DNA of 64,000 bases, from assembly GCA_010356995.1 (NCBI GenBank), contig ML996687.1, positions 1,117,803 through 1,181,802 of the forward strand, in the 5' to 3' direction. Each line of letters starts with the position of its first letter. Position 1 is the stretch's first letter. This DNA comes from Trichodelitschia bisporula (taxonomy: Eukaryota > Ascomycota > Dothideomycetes > Phaeotrichales > Phaeotrichaceae). The notes beneath the pieces are model-generated. The model saw only the letters and a program-made list of their open reading frames with translations. It searched no databases and was not told the DNA's origin. Positions 1 through 10,560 of this stretch are shown piece after piece. A program made the position numbers and the translations under genes.

Positions 1-169
1 TTTTGATATCCGACGCTAAGGGAGACCATCCAACGGACACCGTATATCCTGCTCAACTGCATACACGCCATCTGACGTCCGTAAGACATCAATAAACCAA
101 AAGCAAAAATCACAGAACGAGGAGAGCAGGTATCGTAGCGACATGACCGGTCCAATAGCATTACATATT

Positions 170-906
170 CTACACCACCCGTTTCACCTGGCTCCGTTAG
201 CAAATGCCCCGCATTCAGCTACGAGCACTTACTTCGAAGAACCTCTTCAGCCACCAGACCTGGAAGACGCCTTCGCCGATGAGGACCACGATCTGGAACA
301 AACTCCACCACTTGACCCGCGCATTGGTGCTCTCTGCTGTGTTACGGTGCGTCCGCTCCCGCACAACAATGTAGCCCTGTTCGTCCTTGACCTGTTGAAT
401 GAGCTCCGAGAGGTGGCGCACTGTATCCGTTAGCTGTGCTCGGTCCTCCGCCTGCGGCGGTCTTGCCTTCTTTCTCCAGCGGGTCCTGCGGCGCCTCCGA
501 CTCCGGTACGTAGACAATGCCGTGCACGTTGAACGACACCTCTTTTGTGTTCGCACTCCAATGCTCGTTGCTGAAGCAGTAGGTGTAGCGGCCGTCCATG
601 GCAGCGGTGAAGGAGTGATCGCCAAAGGAAACCGTGCGCTCGATCATCTGGTAGCCGCCAACGGGATTCGTAATCTATACAATTAGCACAATGCGCGCAA
701 AGAAGCGAGCCGCGTACCCAGAAATCAATGTCCAGATTCCCACTCCCACCAAACTCACGGTCGCCAACCTGGAAGGTGACCGTCATCTTGTCGTCGGAGT
801 GCAGCTGCTCATGGAAGCACTCGCGCGAATGCGCCTTGAGCTGGATATTGTGAGCGGAGGCGAGGGAGGCCAGCGCTAACAGCGCGGTGAGGGCGCGGAT
901 AAACAT
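170..906 (-). CDS. EMP24: EMP24 / p24 family COPII cargo receptor
   Basis: Four exons: 906-718, 674-467, 420-233 and 187-170, giving 200 residues. p24 proteins cycle between ER and Golgi, select cargo (notably GPI-anchored proteins) for COPII vesicles and bind coat proteins through the tail. Visible in order: signal peptide about 1-18 ending ASA before HN, a GOLD beta-sandwich region about 20-120, the near-invariant segment VKDEQGYIVVRERTHRNTAE, a transmembrane helix near the C-terminus, and a tail FFEVKRVV with the FF and basic/VV sorting signals. Yeast Emp24 ends in a very similar FFEV tail. The final 18-nt exon is too short to stand out by itself; it is supported by donor GTAAGT, branch GCTAAC and acceptor CAG, and by the family tail. 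The second intron (466-421) begins with GC, not GT. Exon structure is inferred from splice signals; family assignment is firm. Confidence 0.93.
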
Positions 907-2635
907 GGTGAACGGGGCGCGTGGGTTGGCGTGATTGTGTTGCGTTGCGCGTGCTCCTGAGATGCGGTCGAGCTTCGGGAAATGTGTCTACACCCCTGTC
1001 TGCCAGCGTGGTAGCGGGTAAAAGTTGCGCCCCTTCCGAGAATTCAAGCCCCTTGCGCCAATCCAGATCGGGAAATCATTGACAACGTCGTCCCATCTCT
1101 GGCCGGAGCCGTTGGGTGTTCGGAAGGCGCGACAGCGTTTATATACCCGAACTGCTGCTCAAAAGGATGACTCGATGTGTATGTAGCATGTTTCAAGGTC
1201 ATCTTAGATGTCTATCTTGGGTTTGAGGCTAACAGGACATGTTTGAACAGATATCGGACTTTTGCGGAGACAAATGCGGACAACTCATATCAGCAAATAT
1301 CAACAAATATCAACAAATATCAACAAATATATATTCAGTCCATAGGAATCCATGCTGAAGGGCAGTTTATAAGGCTATCGTTCCAGTATTCCTATGAAGC
1401 ACCATCTGGTCACGCAGTTTCATGCCAATCTCAAGTTTTGCTCCACTATGTCCGGCTCAAGAATGGCCATCCACCTTAGCACCATGGCATCAGTACCGCG
1501 TTGCCTGCGTCCTTTATGCTTTTTTGGGGCCATATCTCCTCTTTGGTATTGGGGATCCTCGCTTCACTTCTGGGTGGCTTCCTGGCGGCACCGGGAGCCC
1601 CCTTTGAAGGTCTTTGGGAACGCCATCAGCCCCCCTATACGCTGCGGTACCATGGTATCAAGCCTTGAACTGATAGAGGGGGTGCATATGACGGCTATTT
1701 GCCCTCACCCGCAGACTGGAGCACCAGCCGCGACCTCAACTGCCCACCAGCCGCCCCACAGCCGTCACACTTCAGCCGCGCTCCCGGGTGTTTGCCTGTC
1801 ATGCGGCTTTGATGCTTTCCGAGAGCTTCACCTGGGCTTCCGGAAGGGCCCTGTAGGCACAGCAGAGGCGGTCAGTGCACCTTCTCGCATGACCTTCTGA
1901 GAATCATTTCTCCCTCTTCATCCCCATCTCTTTACATCCAGCTTCCCCAGAACGAACCACCACTGACAGTTATCCTGTTTCCAACTGCAACTGAAAGCAG
2001 CTTCGAAAGGTAAATCTAATTGACTTATTAAGACATTGAGACTTTCGGCATTTCGTTCAATCTGCCCAAGTCGGGTTGCATTTCAACTTCCCAAATTTCG
2101 TACATGCGCCAGCTAACCCTGTCGCCTAGGCCATTACCTACTGTTAAGATGGGCAACGAGGTCTCCATCATCGCTAGGCAGCGTCGTCGCCAGCGCACTG
2201 CCGTCTCTTATCGAGCTCAGGCTCGTGAGGTGTTGGTGCTGGGGCGCAATGGCGTCGGCGCTGTCATGAGGGAGGAACTTGAAGACCTTGCCATGGCCGT
2301 TGAAGAGGAAGAGGACGGGCATGTGTTGTCGCCTTTGAGGTTTGAGACAGAAAGCTAATCCTATTCGGACAGGTTTGTGCAAGACTTGGAAATAATGGTA
2401 TGTGCTCCTCTTGAAGTTTCTCCGACCCGTTGAAGGTTATGGGCCCGAGCACGTGGTCGAACCCTCCACGATCGCTGCTTGGCCTTCGTCTCCGCCGCTT
2501 TCTTCCCCCACTGCCTTCATCCCCCAAACAAAAACAACCCTCATTCACTCTTTCACGCTCCGATACCCACACTCTCATTTTCGCTTCCATTTCCCACAAT
2601 TTCTCGCGCACTGATAAGTGCTTCACTCGTTCACA
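907..2635. other. Intergenic region with short CAACAAATAT repeat and 5' leader of the downstream gene
   Basis: No conserved gene is recognised. Around 1287-1332 the sequence AAATATCAAC is repeated in tandem. Roughly 1900-2635 is pyrimidine-rich and likely holds the promoter and 5' leader of the Myb-like gene that starts at 2636. Within it a short open frame, 2104-2358 (ATG at 2104, second ATG at 2146), encodes about 84 residues with no recognised domain; it could be an upstream ORF. Open frames between 1177 and 1900 have no protein-like features. Confidence 0.5.
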
Positions 2636-5191
2636 ATGTATCCTCAACAGAGCGATATCCCCGACCCGGGGCCCACCCAACATCGGCGTTATCCTAGCAG
2701 CGCCAACCGTCAGCCGGGGCAGACAGATGACTCGTCCACCGACGACGCTGCCGAGCCCCGGCAGTCGGGTCATGGCCTGCAGGGTACTGCTCAAGAGCAC
2801 CCATACTACCCCGCCCATCCCGGTTATCACGCTGCTTCCGGTCAATATGCTTACGCGCACCAGAATATTCCACCTTCTGCTGGGGCATCTTTCAACCAGT
2901 ATAGCCCTCTGCCATACTCTGCTCCTGCGGGTGGTAGCGGTCGTTACGGCAGCGGGCGCAATCAGCAACAGCAATCAGGTCCACCTCGCGGCAGTGGGGT
3001 CCTGCCGGATGGTCGGACCTGGTCCTACGCCCAGCCGCCTCCGACGCCTCAGACGCGTTGGAACAACACGTTGCGTCGATGGGAAATGATTGGGCCCGAT
3101 GGCATCGGCGTTCCAATGCCCTCGGCTGGTTCCAGCACGGCACTTCACGACGGCGAGCAGCGTAACAGACAGCAACAGCAGCGGCAGGGACCTCGCCATG
3201 ATTCCGGTCAGCATCGCCAGTCTTCGGGCTCCCACCCGGCTTCTCGCTCCTACGGCAACAATCAGCAGCCGAACCCCGGCGCCTCGGTTCAGACCTCCAC
3301 CGAAACCTACCAGGGGCGTGCTGCGCGTAGCGGTGCCAATACTTCCAGTGCGCGCAAGGGGAAGTCGGGCGGCTCGGGTGGTGGCGAGAAGTCCAGTGGC
3401 TCTGGCAGCAAGGGCCAAGCTGCTTCGGGCGGTGGTTCCAAATGGAACAAGCAGATGGACAATCAGCTGCTGAGGATGAAGAGGCGTCCCGGAGCTACTT
3501 GGGACAACATTGCCCAGAACTTGAATATTTCCCCCCAGGAAGCCGAGCGCCGCTTCCTTCAGCTCACTGGCAGCGACAGCGCCGAGCATGAAAATGCGAC
3601 GTCGACCGACACCAATGACGGCGCTCATAACGACGCCGGCTCTGTGGAGGCTGAGCCTGAGACGCCCGAGAAGGGTGGTAAGGCGAGCACCCCGTCAAAG
3701 GCCAAGAGCCCTGAAGGCCCTGAGGATGGCAAGGCCCCGACTTCCAAGACGCCTGAGCAGGCCCCAGCCGCGGCTCCCCCTCCTCCTCCCGACCCTGAAA
3801 TTGAGCGTGACGTCCGCGCTACCGCTCGCCTCCGTGCTCGTGCGGAGCGCGAGTCGGCCCAAGCCATTCTCCGCGATCTTCAGGTCGAGCGGCAGCGCGT
3901 GCGTCGCCAGCTGCGGGAAGAGTTCCCGGAAACTTGCTCCGACCCTGATACAGAGACTGATGAGGAGGTGTCGAAGCGCCGCGATGAGCGGCAGGAGAAA
4001 AAGCGCCGGGCGGCCGCCGAAGAGAAGGCGAAGCGTGATGAAGAAAAGAAGCGCCGCGCCGAGGAGAACAAGCAGCGCCAGGAAGAGCTGAAGAAAAAGC
4101 TTGAGGAGGAAGAGAAAGCCCTCAAGGAGAAGGAGGAGAAACTCAAGCAGGAGGAGAAGGAGCTTCGCGACAAGAAGAAGCAACTTGCTCAAGAGAAAAA
4201 GAAGGCGAAAAAGGCCAAGCAATCTCCCTTTGATGACGAGCTCGATGAGGACGATGAGGGCGAGCGCAAGCCCAAGCGGAAGACGGCGAAGAAGCGCCGT
4301 TACGTCCCAGACAACCAGGTCTACGACCCTTGTGTTCAGAACTCCACGGACTCTGAAGAGGAGGCGGCGCCGCTGAAAAACAAGCGCAAGGCCAAGCAGT
4401 CCAACAAGTCATGCAAGGATTCAAGCTCCGACGATGTTGACGAGGCCTCGCCGAATTCCGACTCCGACGAGGAGTACCAGAAGTTTTCGACTGGTACTTG
4501 CAAGCATTCGCGCAAGTTCTGTTCCAAGTGTCGGAACTACCGTACCACTGCCGAGGAGGCCAAAGCCGTCGCTGATGCTCGCAAGAACGCAAAGGCTTCG
4601 AAAAAGTATGTGGAGAAGCACGACGGCAAGAGCAAGAGCAAGCACCATCGTCACCATGCCGTTGAGAAGGAGGAGTACGAAGAGTCAGAAGACTACGAGG
4701 ATGAGCCCGTTGAATCCGACGATTCGACTTCTGTGGCTGTCATGAACTCCCGTGTGCGTCACCACCATACACTCAGTGGCCCCGGTCGGAATCGGGCTTC
4801 TTTGCTGAAGAGTTCATTCACTCAGGACTGGGTCCAAGCCAATCGCCGCGCCGCCTCTGGCAAAACCGAGCCGAAGCCTCTGCGCCAGAAGAAGCCATTC
4901 GAAGAGCGTCCTCCTCGCCATAGCTCGGCCGAGCATCAGCGCAAGCGCAAGAATAGTGTGATCGATGTCAATCTGTCTGACCTTGACGACGCCGAGGCAA
5001 GTATCCCTTCTCCATTTTACTCAACACTGCTGATGTATGCCCAGATTGTCACTCTCAAGGACATCATCCGTTCCAAGCCGGGTTCTCTGACCCGTATCGC
5101 CTTTGACTTTGCTCGTGTTGCAAAGAAAGCGGTGACTATCGATGATATCGCCGAACTTACTCGGGCCATGGAGCTCGAGGAATCCTCGTAA
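2636..5191 (+). CDS. Large disordered nuclear-type protein with a Myb/SANT-like domain
   Basis: The ATG at 2636 is chosen over the in-frame ATG at 2618 because it follows a pyrimidine-rich leader and gives the usual short polar start; the product is 851 residues. The N-terminal 260 residues are rich in Pro, Gln, Gly and Ser. Residues about 268-312 (starting KWNKQMDNQLLRMK) resemble a single Myb/SANT-like helix bundle with a conserved tryptophan. Residues about 390-530 form a long charged coiled coil of Glu/Lys/Arg. Residues about 520-740 alternate basic and acidic blocks that look like nuclear localisation signals. A small Cys/His group, C-x-H-x4-C-x2-C, lies near residue 621. A 48-nt segment at 4997-5044 starts with GCAAGT and ends CAG, so it may be an in-frame GC-AG intron; both spliced and unspliced forms stay open. 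A chromatin or transcription role is inference only. Confidence 0.8.
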   Translation: MYPQQSDIPDPGPTQHRRYPSSANRQPGQTDDSSTDDAAEPRQSGHGLQGTAQEHPYYPAHPGYHAASGQYAYAHQNIPPSAGASFNQYSPLPYSAPAGGSGRYGSGRNQQQQSGPPRGSGVLPDGRTWSYAQPPPTPQTRWNNTLRRWEMIGPDGIGVPMPSAGSSTALHDGEQRNRQQQQRQGPRHDSGQHRQSSGSHPASRSYGNNQQPNPGASVQTSTETYQGRAARSGANTSSARKGKSGGSGGGEKSSGSGSKGQAASGGGSKWNKQMDNQLLRMKRRPGATWDNIAQNLNISPQEAERRFLQLTGSDSAEHENATSTDTNDGAHNDAGSVEAEPETPEKGGKASTPSKAKSPEGPEDGKAPTSKTPEQAPAAAPPPPPDPEIERDVRATARLRARAERESAQAILRDLQVERQRVRRQLREEFPETCSDPDTETDEEVSKRRDERQEKKRRAAAEEKAKRDEEKKRRAEENKQRQEELKKKLEEEEKALKEKEEKLKQEEKELRDKKKQLAQEKKKAKKAKQSPFDDELDEDDEGERKPKRKTAKKRRYVPDNQVYDPCVQNSTDSEEEAAPLKNKRKAKQSNKSCKDSSSDDVDEASPNSDSDEEYQKFSTGTCKHSRKFCSKCRNYRTTAEEAKAVADARKNAKASKKYVEKHDGKSKSKHHRHHAVEKEEYEESEDYEDEPVESDDSTSVAVMNSRVRHHHTLSGPGRNRASLLKSSFTQDWVQANRRAASGKTEPKPLRQKKPFEERPPRHSSAEHQRKRKNSVIDVNLSDLDDAEASIPSPFYSTLLMYAQIVTLKDIIRSKPGSLTRIAFDFARVAKKAVTIDDIAELTRAMELEESS

Positions 5192-5287
5192 TTCCCGCAA
5201 GGGGCTACTACAATGCTGCGTCGGCCTTCATGCGAGGTTGAGCGGCGCCCGAAGTGTGTGGTTTGATTTACGCCGCGAATGACTGGG

Positions 5288-5517
5288 TGCCGGAACAAGG
5301 AATGGCCATCACTAGCCGACTAACGCTTTTACGAGCGTCGATTGTACGTTGGTGATTGTCATTATAGGAACGGCGTCTACTGGGCGTTTCCACGTTGTAG
5401 CTGGATGCCGGAACAAGGAATGGCCATCACTAACCGACTTACGCTTTTACGAGCGTCCATTGTACGTTGGGGGTTGTCATTACAGGAACGGCGTCTGCTG
5501 GTGTTTCCGCGTTTCAG
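5288..5517. repeat. Tandem duplication, 118 bp period, two copies
   Basis: A segment beginning TGCCGGAACAAGGAATGG at 5288 recurs at 5406. The two copies align over about 110 bp with few differences, including shared stretches around TTTTACGAGCGTC and GGAACGGCGTCT. It lies just after the stop of the Myb-like gene, so it would fall in that transcript's 3' region. Confidence 0.9.
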
Positions 5518-5550
5518 CGATCGAATATGCCCTCTCCTGAGGTTATGTTT

Positions 5551-5625
5551 TTGCGCTCTGCATGGTTGCACTCTACACGGTTGCACTCTACACGGTTGCG
5601 CTCTACACGGTTGCGCTCTACGCGG
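5551..5625. repeat. 15-bp minisatellite, about five units
   Basis: Units of TTGCACTCTACACGG and close variants follow each other from 5551 to 5625. After this, related but degenerate units with GGGTAGAGAAATA continue to about 5667. Confidence 0.9.
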
Positions 5626-6018
5626 GTAGAGAAATACGGTTACGATCTACTCGGGTAGAGAAATAAAGAGAGTTAAAAGCACTCTGACTCCATGCTTGTA
5701 AAGTCCACTCCCACGGTAACCATCCGCACTAATCACTCCCACTTCACAATCATATTTACGGCAATCTGCCGACCCAAAAGTCAATCTCCCTAAAAAGACG
5801 TAAGCCGATCGGCCTAACCCCAATCTCCCAAGGGCCAGACCCCATCACCGGAGATGTAAACATGGAAGGGGCATTGTTATGTCAAGAAGAAGCGTACTGA
5901 GAGAGATGATGTAATGAGGGCATGGTAGAAGGAAGAAGCAAAGGAGGGTACTTGGCATTATGTATTTAGTCTCGAGAGTCTCCTCCTCTCTTCCTCTCAT
6001 CTTCTCTTCGTCTTGACT

Positions 6019-6411
6019 TCACTGTTCAGTTTTTACAGTTGCCTTAACACGTAATCCGTAATGAGCCGTTGCTCCCATCAAAAGGCCAGACCCCAGCCTC
6101 GTCCCCATCCCTCCCTCTCCCCCCTCCCCCAGAAAACGCCACGCCACCAGGCCCACTAGCGCCGGCAGACCCCATCCAGCTGGTCCCTCCAGGTCGTCCT
6201 CGGCACCTGCAACGCCATTCCGGGGTTCCCCGACCGGCGCCCCTGGGACACCGGGGATATGTCCGGTATGGCCTGGGATGCGGCTGTCATAGGCCTGGGA
6301 TGCGGTTGTCGTGTCAAACTGGGTGGGTGAGTGGTGGAGTTGCGCTTCGGAGCCGGTGTCGGTTGCTGACGTTGATGGGTGCTGATGTTGTTGACGGTGG
6401 AGGCTAGTCAC
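6019..6411 (-). CDS. Possible small hypothetical protein
   Basis: An open frame of 130 residues. The first 80 residues are rich in Gln, His, Thr, Gly and Pro, and the last 50 contain a glycine-rich, mildly hydrophobic stretch (GLVAWRFLGEGGEGG and following). No domain is recognised and no intron is needed. It is listed because base composition and the start context are plausible for a gene, but it may be a chance open frame in a GC-rich spacer. Confidence 0.3.
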   Translation of the reverse strand: MTSLHRQQHQHPSTSATDTGSEAQLHHSPTQFDTTTASQAYDSRIPGHTGHIPGVPGAPVGEPRNGVAGAEDDLEGPAGWGLPALVGLVAWRFLGEGGEGGMGTRLGSGLLMGATAHYGLRVKATVKTEQ

Positions 6412-8197
6412 GACGGAAACAGGCTAACAGCGACGGATGCGGGCGCTAGGTTCCAGAACTAGAAACGTCGATGGAGCTAGAATCGCTCCCTACCATCGGC
6501 CAGCGAGCACAGGCCACACGATATTGCGGGGACGCAACTTGAACGACATCCGGGCGCGCGCTGCAGAATATCACACCGCGCTCGGACGCGCAAATGCAAT
6601 GCAGCGCGCCTCATTGGCGCGAGCTGAGTAAATTGCGACACCTATGATTGCGAGGAACGCGCTTCCAATGCCCAGCCCACACGCCATGATGCGCGGAGAG
6701 CTTGGATAATGAAGCCTGAAAACAACGCACGATCACTGCTGGGACCGTGCTCGCCGCGCCTGTGACGGAAGGTGTACTATGCGCGATCCTGCGCATGCGG
6801 AGTCGCTTGTCTTACCAACCTCCCCCCGCAGAACTCAGCGCCACTGCTTCTCCAGCAACGCCTTGTCCCCCCAGGCTGCCCAGACCCTCGACGTCAGATG
6901 CAAGGCGGGGCGCTGAATCGCTGGGTCAATCCCGGTATCAGCTCTGCTATCGTTATTAGTTGCCCAGCTCGGCGACGCCAGTGTGCCTTGGGTAGTTGGC
7001 GAACGCCTCACAGCCTTCTGTTAGCGAGTAGAATGTTCGACTGCAGCTGGGCGGTCCTGGGGGAGTTGCGGCGCTGGGGAGAAGGCCCGGATTCCCGGCT
7101 GGAGGCGATATGTGCTCAGCTAACGGGGGCGCCATCCGCCGCAGGATTATTAGCCCTGAGGAAAACGCTGAGGAAATGTGCCGTTCGCTGTGCGGCAATA
7201 GCAAGCGCACATAACGTTCGCCCCTCTCGACGACGACGTCGCAATAACATCTCACCTAAGCCGCCCCGGCCCTAGGGTACTTCTGACAAGTATCGGTGCA
7301 GTCTCCGTCCCCTTCACCGGCCTTTGCACGAACGTAGGCAGCCCTGTCCCAGTCGCGGGTATGACGCGAGTCGCGCCACCGTACCGCACGATTAGCGATG
7401 TTGCATGAGAGGCGCAGAGAAGCAAGGCCTGCTTCGTTGGAACGCGGTGCTGCTAAACGGCGCAGATGGGAAACTGACTCGCGAGAAGCCGTCAATACTT
7501 GGACCCGGGATCGGTATGCGGGTGCCCGGGAGCCAGCTTCAGCACCCTCCAGACTTTCAGCATGCGTTGTCTTGCACAAGAAGAGGGATGCCGAGTCTCC
7601 AGCAATCCAGTCAGTGTCAAACATGATCTATTGTCTTCTCAAAGCGCAGATGGCGTTCTCAGCCTCGCCTCTCCAGTACCGCACACCTGCATCTCACCCC
7701 CTCACCCCCCGCAGGACCTTCGACCTTTGCAATAGCATGAGCGAAACGGCGCCCCCGATCCGCTCTTTTTTCCCCTGGGTATGTCCAAACCTGGATCCAT
7801 AGCACACTAGCGTATTCTGCACATTCTGCGAGCGCGCCACACCGTCCGGAGTCAGGTCCTCCATCCCCAGGCGCATCAGCCCCAGGGCCGTCAACCGGGG
7901 CCCCGCATGCAGCAAGCATCCCAGGCTTTGCCCAAAACGGAGGCGAGGGCGAGGGAGCAAGTGTACCAAGCGTCGCGAGCCCTTATGTATATCATTCAGC
8001 GCCCCGCTCCGCCCTAGTCTACTTCCTCCCAAGACCCGGTTCGACCTCCACCGACGCATTCACCACCGCATGCCGCCGCCGCGAACACGATTGCTCGGAC
8101 ACCGCTTCGGACACCAGCTTCGGACACCTTGCTAGCGACGCCGGAACTAGACCCGACCCCCCAACTCGGGGACGATATTCGGCAATAGCGGCCCGCC
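6412..8197. other. Gene-poor spacer
   Basis: Several overlapping open frames exist on both strands (for example around 6772-7275 and 7398-7802), but their compositions conflict and none shows a domain, signal peptide or family resemblance. The part next to 8198 should hold the promoter of the rhodopsin-domain gene. I see no RNA gene or mobile element. Confidence 0.5.
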
Positions 8198-9413
8198 ATG
8201 AGCGCCGCCGACATCCCGGGCCTGCCGTCCAACCTCCCGCCCGATGTCTCGCGTGTGCCGCTGCTAATGGCAATAACGGTGCCGTTCTTCGCTATCGCGC
8301 TTTGCACGTACGTCGGGCGGATATGGGTGCGCGTACGGCCCGTGGTGCGGCTAGGGTGGGATGACGCTGCGATCAGCATTGCGGTCGTAAGTATTGCCTT
8401 CCGTGCGCAAGGCTGCGCTAATGTATACACCGTACAGTTCCTCGCGGTGGCCCATTTCATTCTAGTAATGCTTGCAGCAACCCACAAGTGGGGTCGACAC
8501 ATCTACTACATCCCCATGTCAGAGCTGTTCGTGAGCCTGCACTACAACTTCGCGATGCAGAGCGTGTGGACGTGGTGCATCACGTTTGTCAAGATTAGCG
8601 TTGCGCTGATGTTGCTCCGCGTCACGACGACGAGGGGGTGGGTGTATGTGTTGTGGGGGTTTAATGTGTTTCTTGTTTTTTTTGCGATCCTTACTACAGT
8701 ACTGCAGTTCGTGGAGTGCGACCCGTATACTGCGTATTGGAATCGGACGCCGGACGCGAAGTGCTGGTCGCAGGCGGAGAATGCCATCTTGGTATACACC
8801 TCATCGGGTAAGAGTCCCCATCTCCCCCGCGAGAGAGCCTAGCTAACTCCCCGCAGTCATCTTCATAGTTTCGGACATCTTCCTCTCACTCTTCCCCCTC
8901 ACCTTCGTCTCGAAACTCAACCGCCCCCGCCGGGACAAAATCGCCCTCCTCTGCATCATGGGCCTCGGCCTAATCGCCTCCGCCACCTCCATCGCCAAAA
9001 TCTACTACATCAAGCAATCCATATCCTCTCATGACCCGCTCTGGGCCGTAATCCCACCTTCAATCTGGGGCGACCTCGAAAAGAACCTCGGTATCATCGC
9101 CAGCTGTGTGCCGTGTCTGCGGGCGGTGCTCGAGAGCCTGCTGCGCCGGTTTGGCATGGTGACGTCGAGTGGTGGTGGGGCCACGGCGGGCACGAATCTG
9201 AGCGGGAGCTATAAGCTTGATGCGGTGAGTGCGGGGAGGAGTCATAGGGGAAGTGCGGCGGTGAGGCTGGACAGGGCGAAGATGGGGGGGCATGGGGGGA
9301 CGAGTGCGGAGTACATTCTTGATAATGGGGGGGATGAGTGGGAGGGTGAAGGGAAGGAGCACGATATAGAGGCGGGGAGGAGGGGAGCGAAGGTGCGTGT
9401 TGTTGAGGTTTAG
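8198..9413 (+). CDS. Fungal rhodopsin-domain integral membrane protein
   Basis: Three exons: 8198-8386, 8438-8807 and 8857-9413, encoding 371 residues. The protein has a short extracellular N-terminus and about seven hydrophobic helices, with the family signature GRIWVRVRPVVRLGWDDAAI after the first helix and a YYIPMSE-type loop before a later helix. These features match the large fungal-specific rhodopsin-domain family, related to the membrane part of Pth11-like receptors, though no CFEM domain is present. The C-terminal 110 residues are a Gly/Ser-rich cytosolic tail. Intron 1 (51 bp) is in frame and has no stop, so it is recognised only by GTAAGT, GCTAAT and CAG signals; intron 2 (49 bp) is required for the frame. 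The ligand and role are unknown; receptor or sensor function is family-level inference. Confidence 0.88.
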
Positions 9414-10560
9414 GCCTCGTTGTCTCTGTCTCTAGCGGGGTTGGAGTCGGTGGTGTTTGTACGATGTTCCAGGTTTCAGGAACGGGCGTTGAGGGGGGGC
9501 TGTCCGGTGGAGTTGGGGATTCAACGTACGAGACGCGATGACGATGACGGGGACGGTAATGATGGGGGGCCTACCACAGTAACAGACAACGCTACGCAAC
9601 GAAGCTGTAGAGCGATAATAGGATAGGGGCGTCGGAAGAAAGGCGTCGGAAGAAGGGCTTCCTCCAGATGTATGGTTCCAAATCAAACTCGTAATCCGAT
9701 CTCCCAACATCCCAAGAAACCTGCAACAGAGAGCTTCCCAGGCCATGCAATTGCGGCAATTGCCAGCGACAAGACCGGTTCCCCGCCCCTGCTGATCATC
9801 TCATCCACGGCACTGGTGGTGAGAGGTGAGAGGCTGCGCACATCACGTTACCCCGCCCGCCCCGCAGCTTCGAGCCCCCCGATCGCCGCGCAAGCAGGCA
9901 CAGGAACCGTGCCGTCATCACCAACCGCAGTACACGGCGCCACCCGCACATCCCACATCTCCCACAACAAACAAACAACTCCCATCCCCAAAAAGCGCCT
10001 CCTCCATCACCATCGCCCGTGCCTGAAGCTCTCATCGCACTGCAGTCGCCCTCACGTGTGCAGCGACACAAAACGACCCATTAGCCTCGCGAGCACTAGC
10101 GCAAGCCGACCCCCGCCACCCCCAGTCGATCCCTCCAATAAAAGCACCGCCTAGCGTCCTTCCCCGCACTTCCCTTAGCAAGCACGGCTGCAGGCCACAA
10201 ACGCGCTAGCCCGATCGAGCCTTGAGCAGTGGGCAGTTCGCACCGTGATCAAAGGGCAGGCGCGGCCCTGGCTTGGTCGAGTGACACCCCCGCTTCCGCT
10301 GCCTTCCATTACGCTGGCTGTGCCCGCCTTCATCTTCCCCGCTCCTCGCTCCTCTTGACTCCTTCAGCTCCAGCTTCCATCACCCCTTTGCTCTCTCATC
10401 TACTGCTGCTTTCCATCAATCCATTGTTTGCCTCGAACGATCAAACGAACCTCTGTTACCCTCTGCTACCCAGCCTTGTTCGTGACGTAACTGCCGCACC
10501 TCTTGCTCACGCCACTGCTTTCCCTCATACCTACTACAGCCTCACTGCTTCCCATTCAGA
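9414..10560. other. Intergenic region and pyrimidine-rich promoter
   Basis: No recognisable gene. From about 10260 to 10560 the plus strand is rich in C and T, which fits the promoter and 5' leader of the DUF6699-like gene starting at 10561. Open frames at 9672-10154 and 10229-10564 look like by-products of this biased composition. Confidence 0.55.

Larger units (their letters stand above)
5192..6018. other. 3' flank with tandem duplication and minisatellite
   Basis: This stretch carries the 3' end of the Myb-like gene and the two tandem repeats listed separately (5288-5517 and 5551-5625). An AATAAA at 5662-5667 could be a polyadenylation signal. The remainder to 6018 shows no convincing coding sequence. 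Confidence 0.5.

Noticed and set aside
1177-1900. Open frames of 100-168 residues
   Set aside because: No domain or signal, mixed composition, start within a short repeat; they look like chance frames in an intergenic region.
10229-10560. Open frame directly upstream of the DUF6699-like gene
   Set aside because: CT-rich leader translated into Leu/Pro/Ser; no conserved features.
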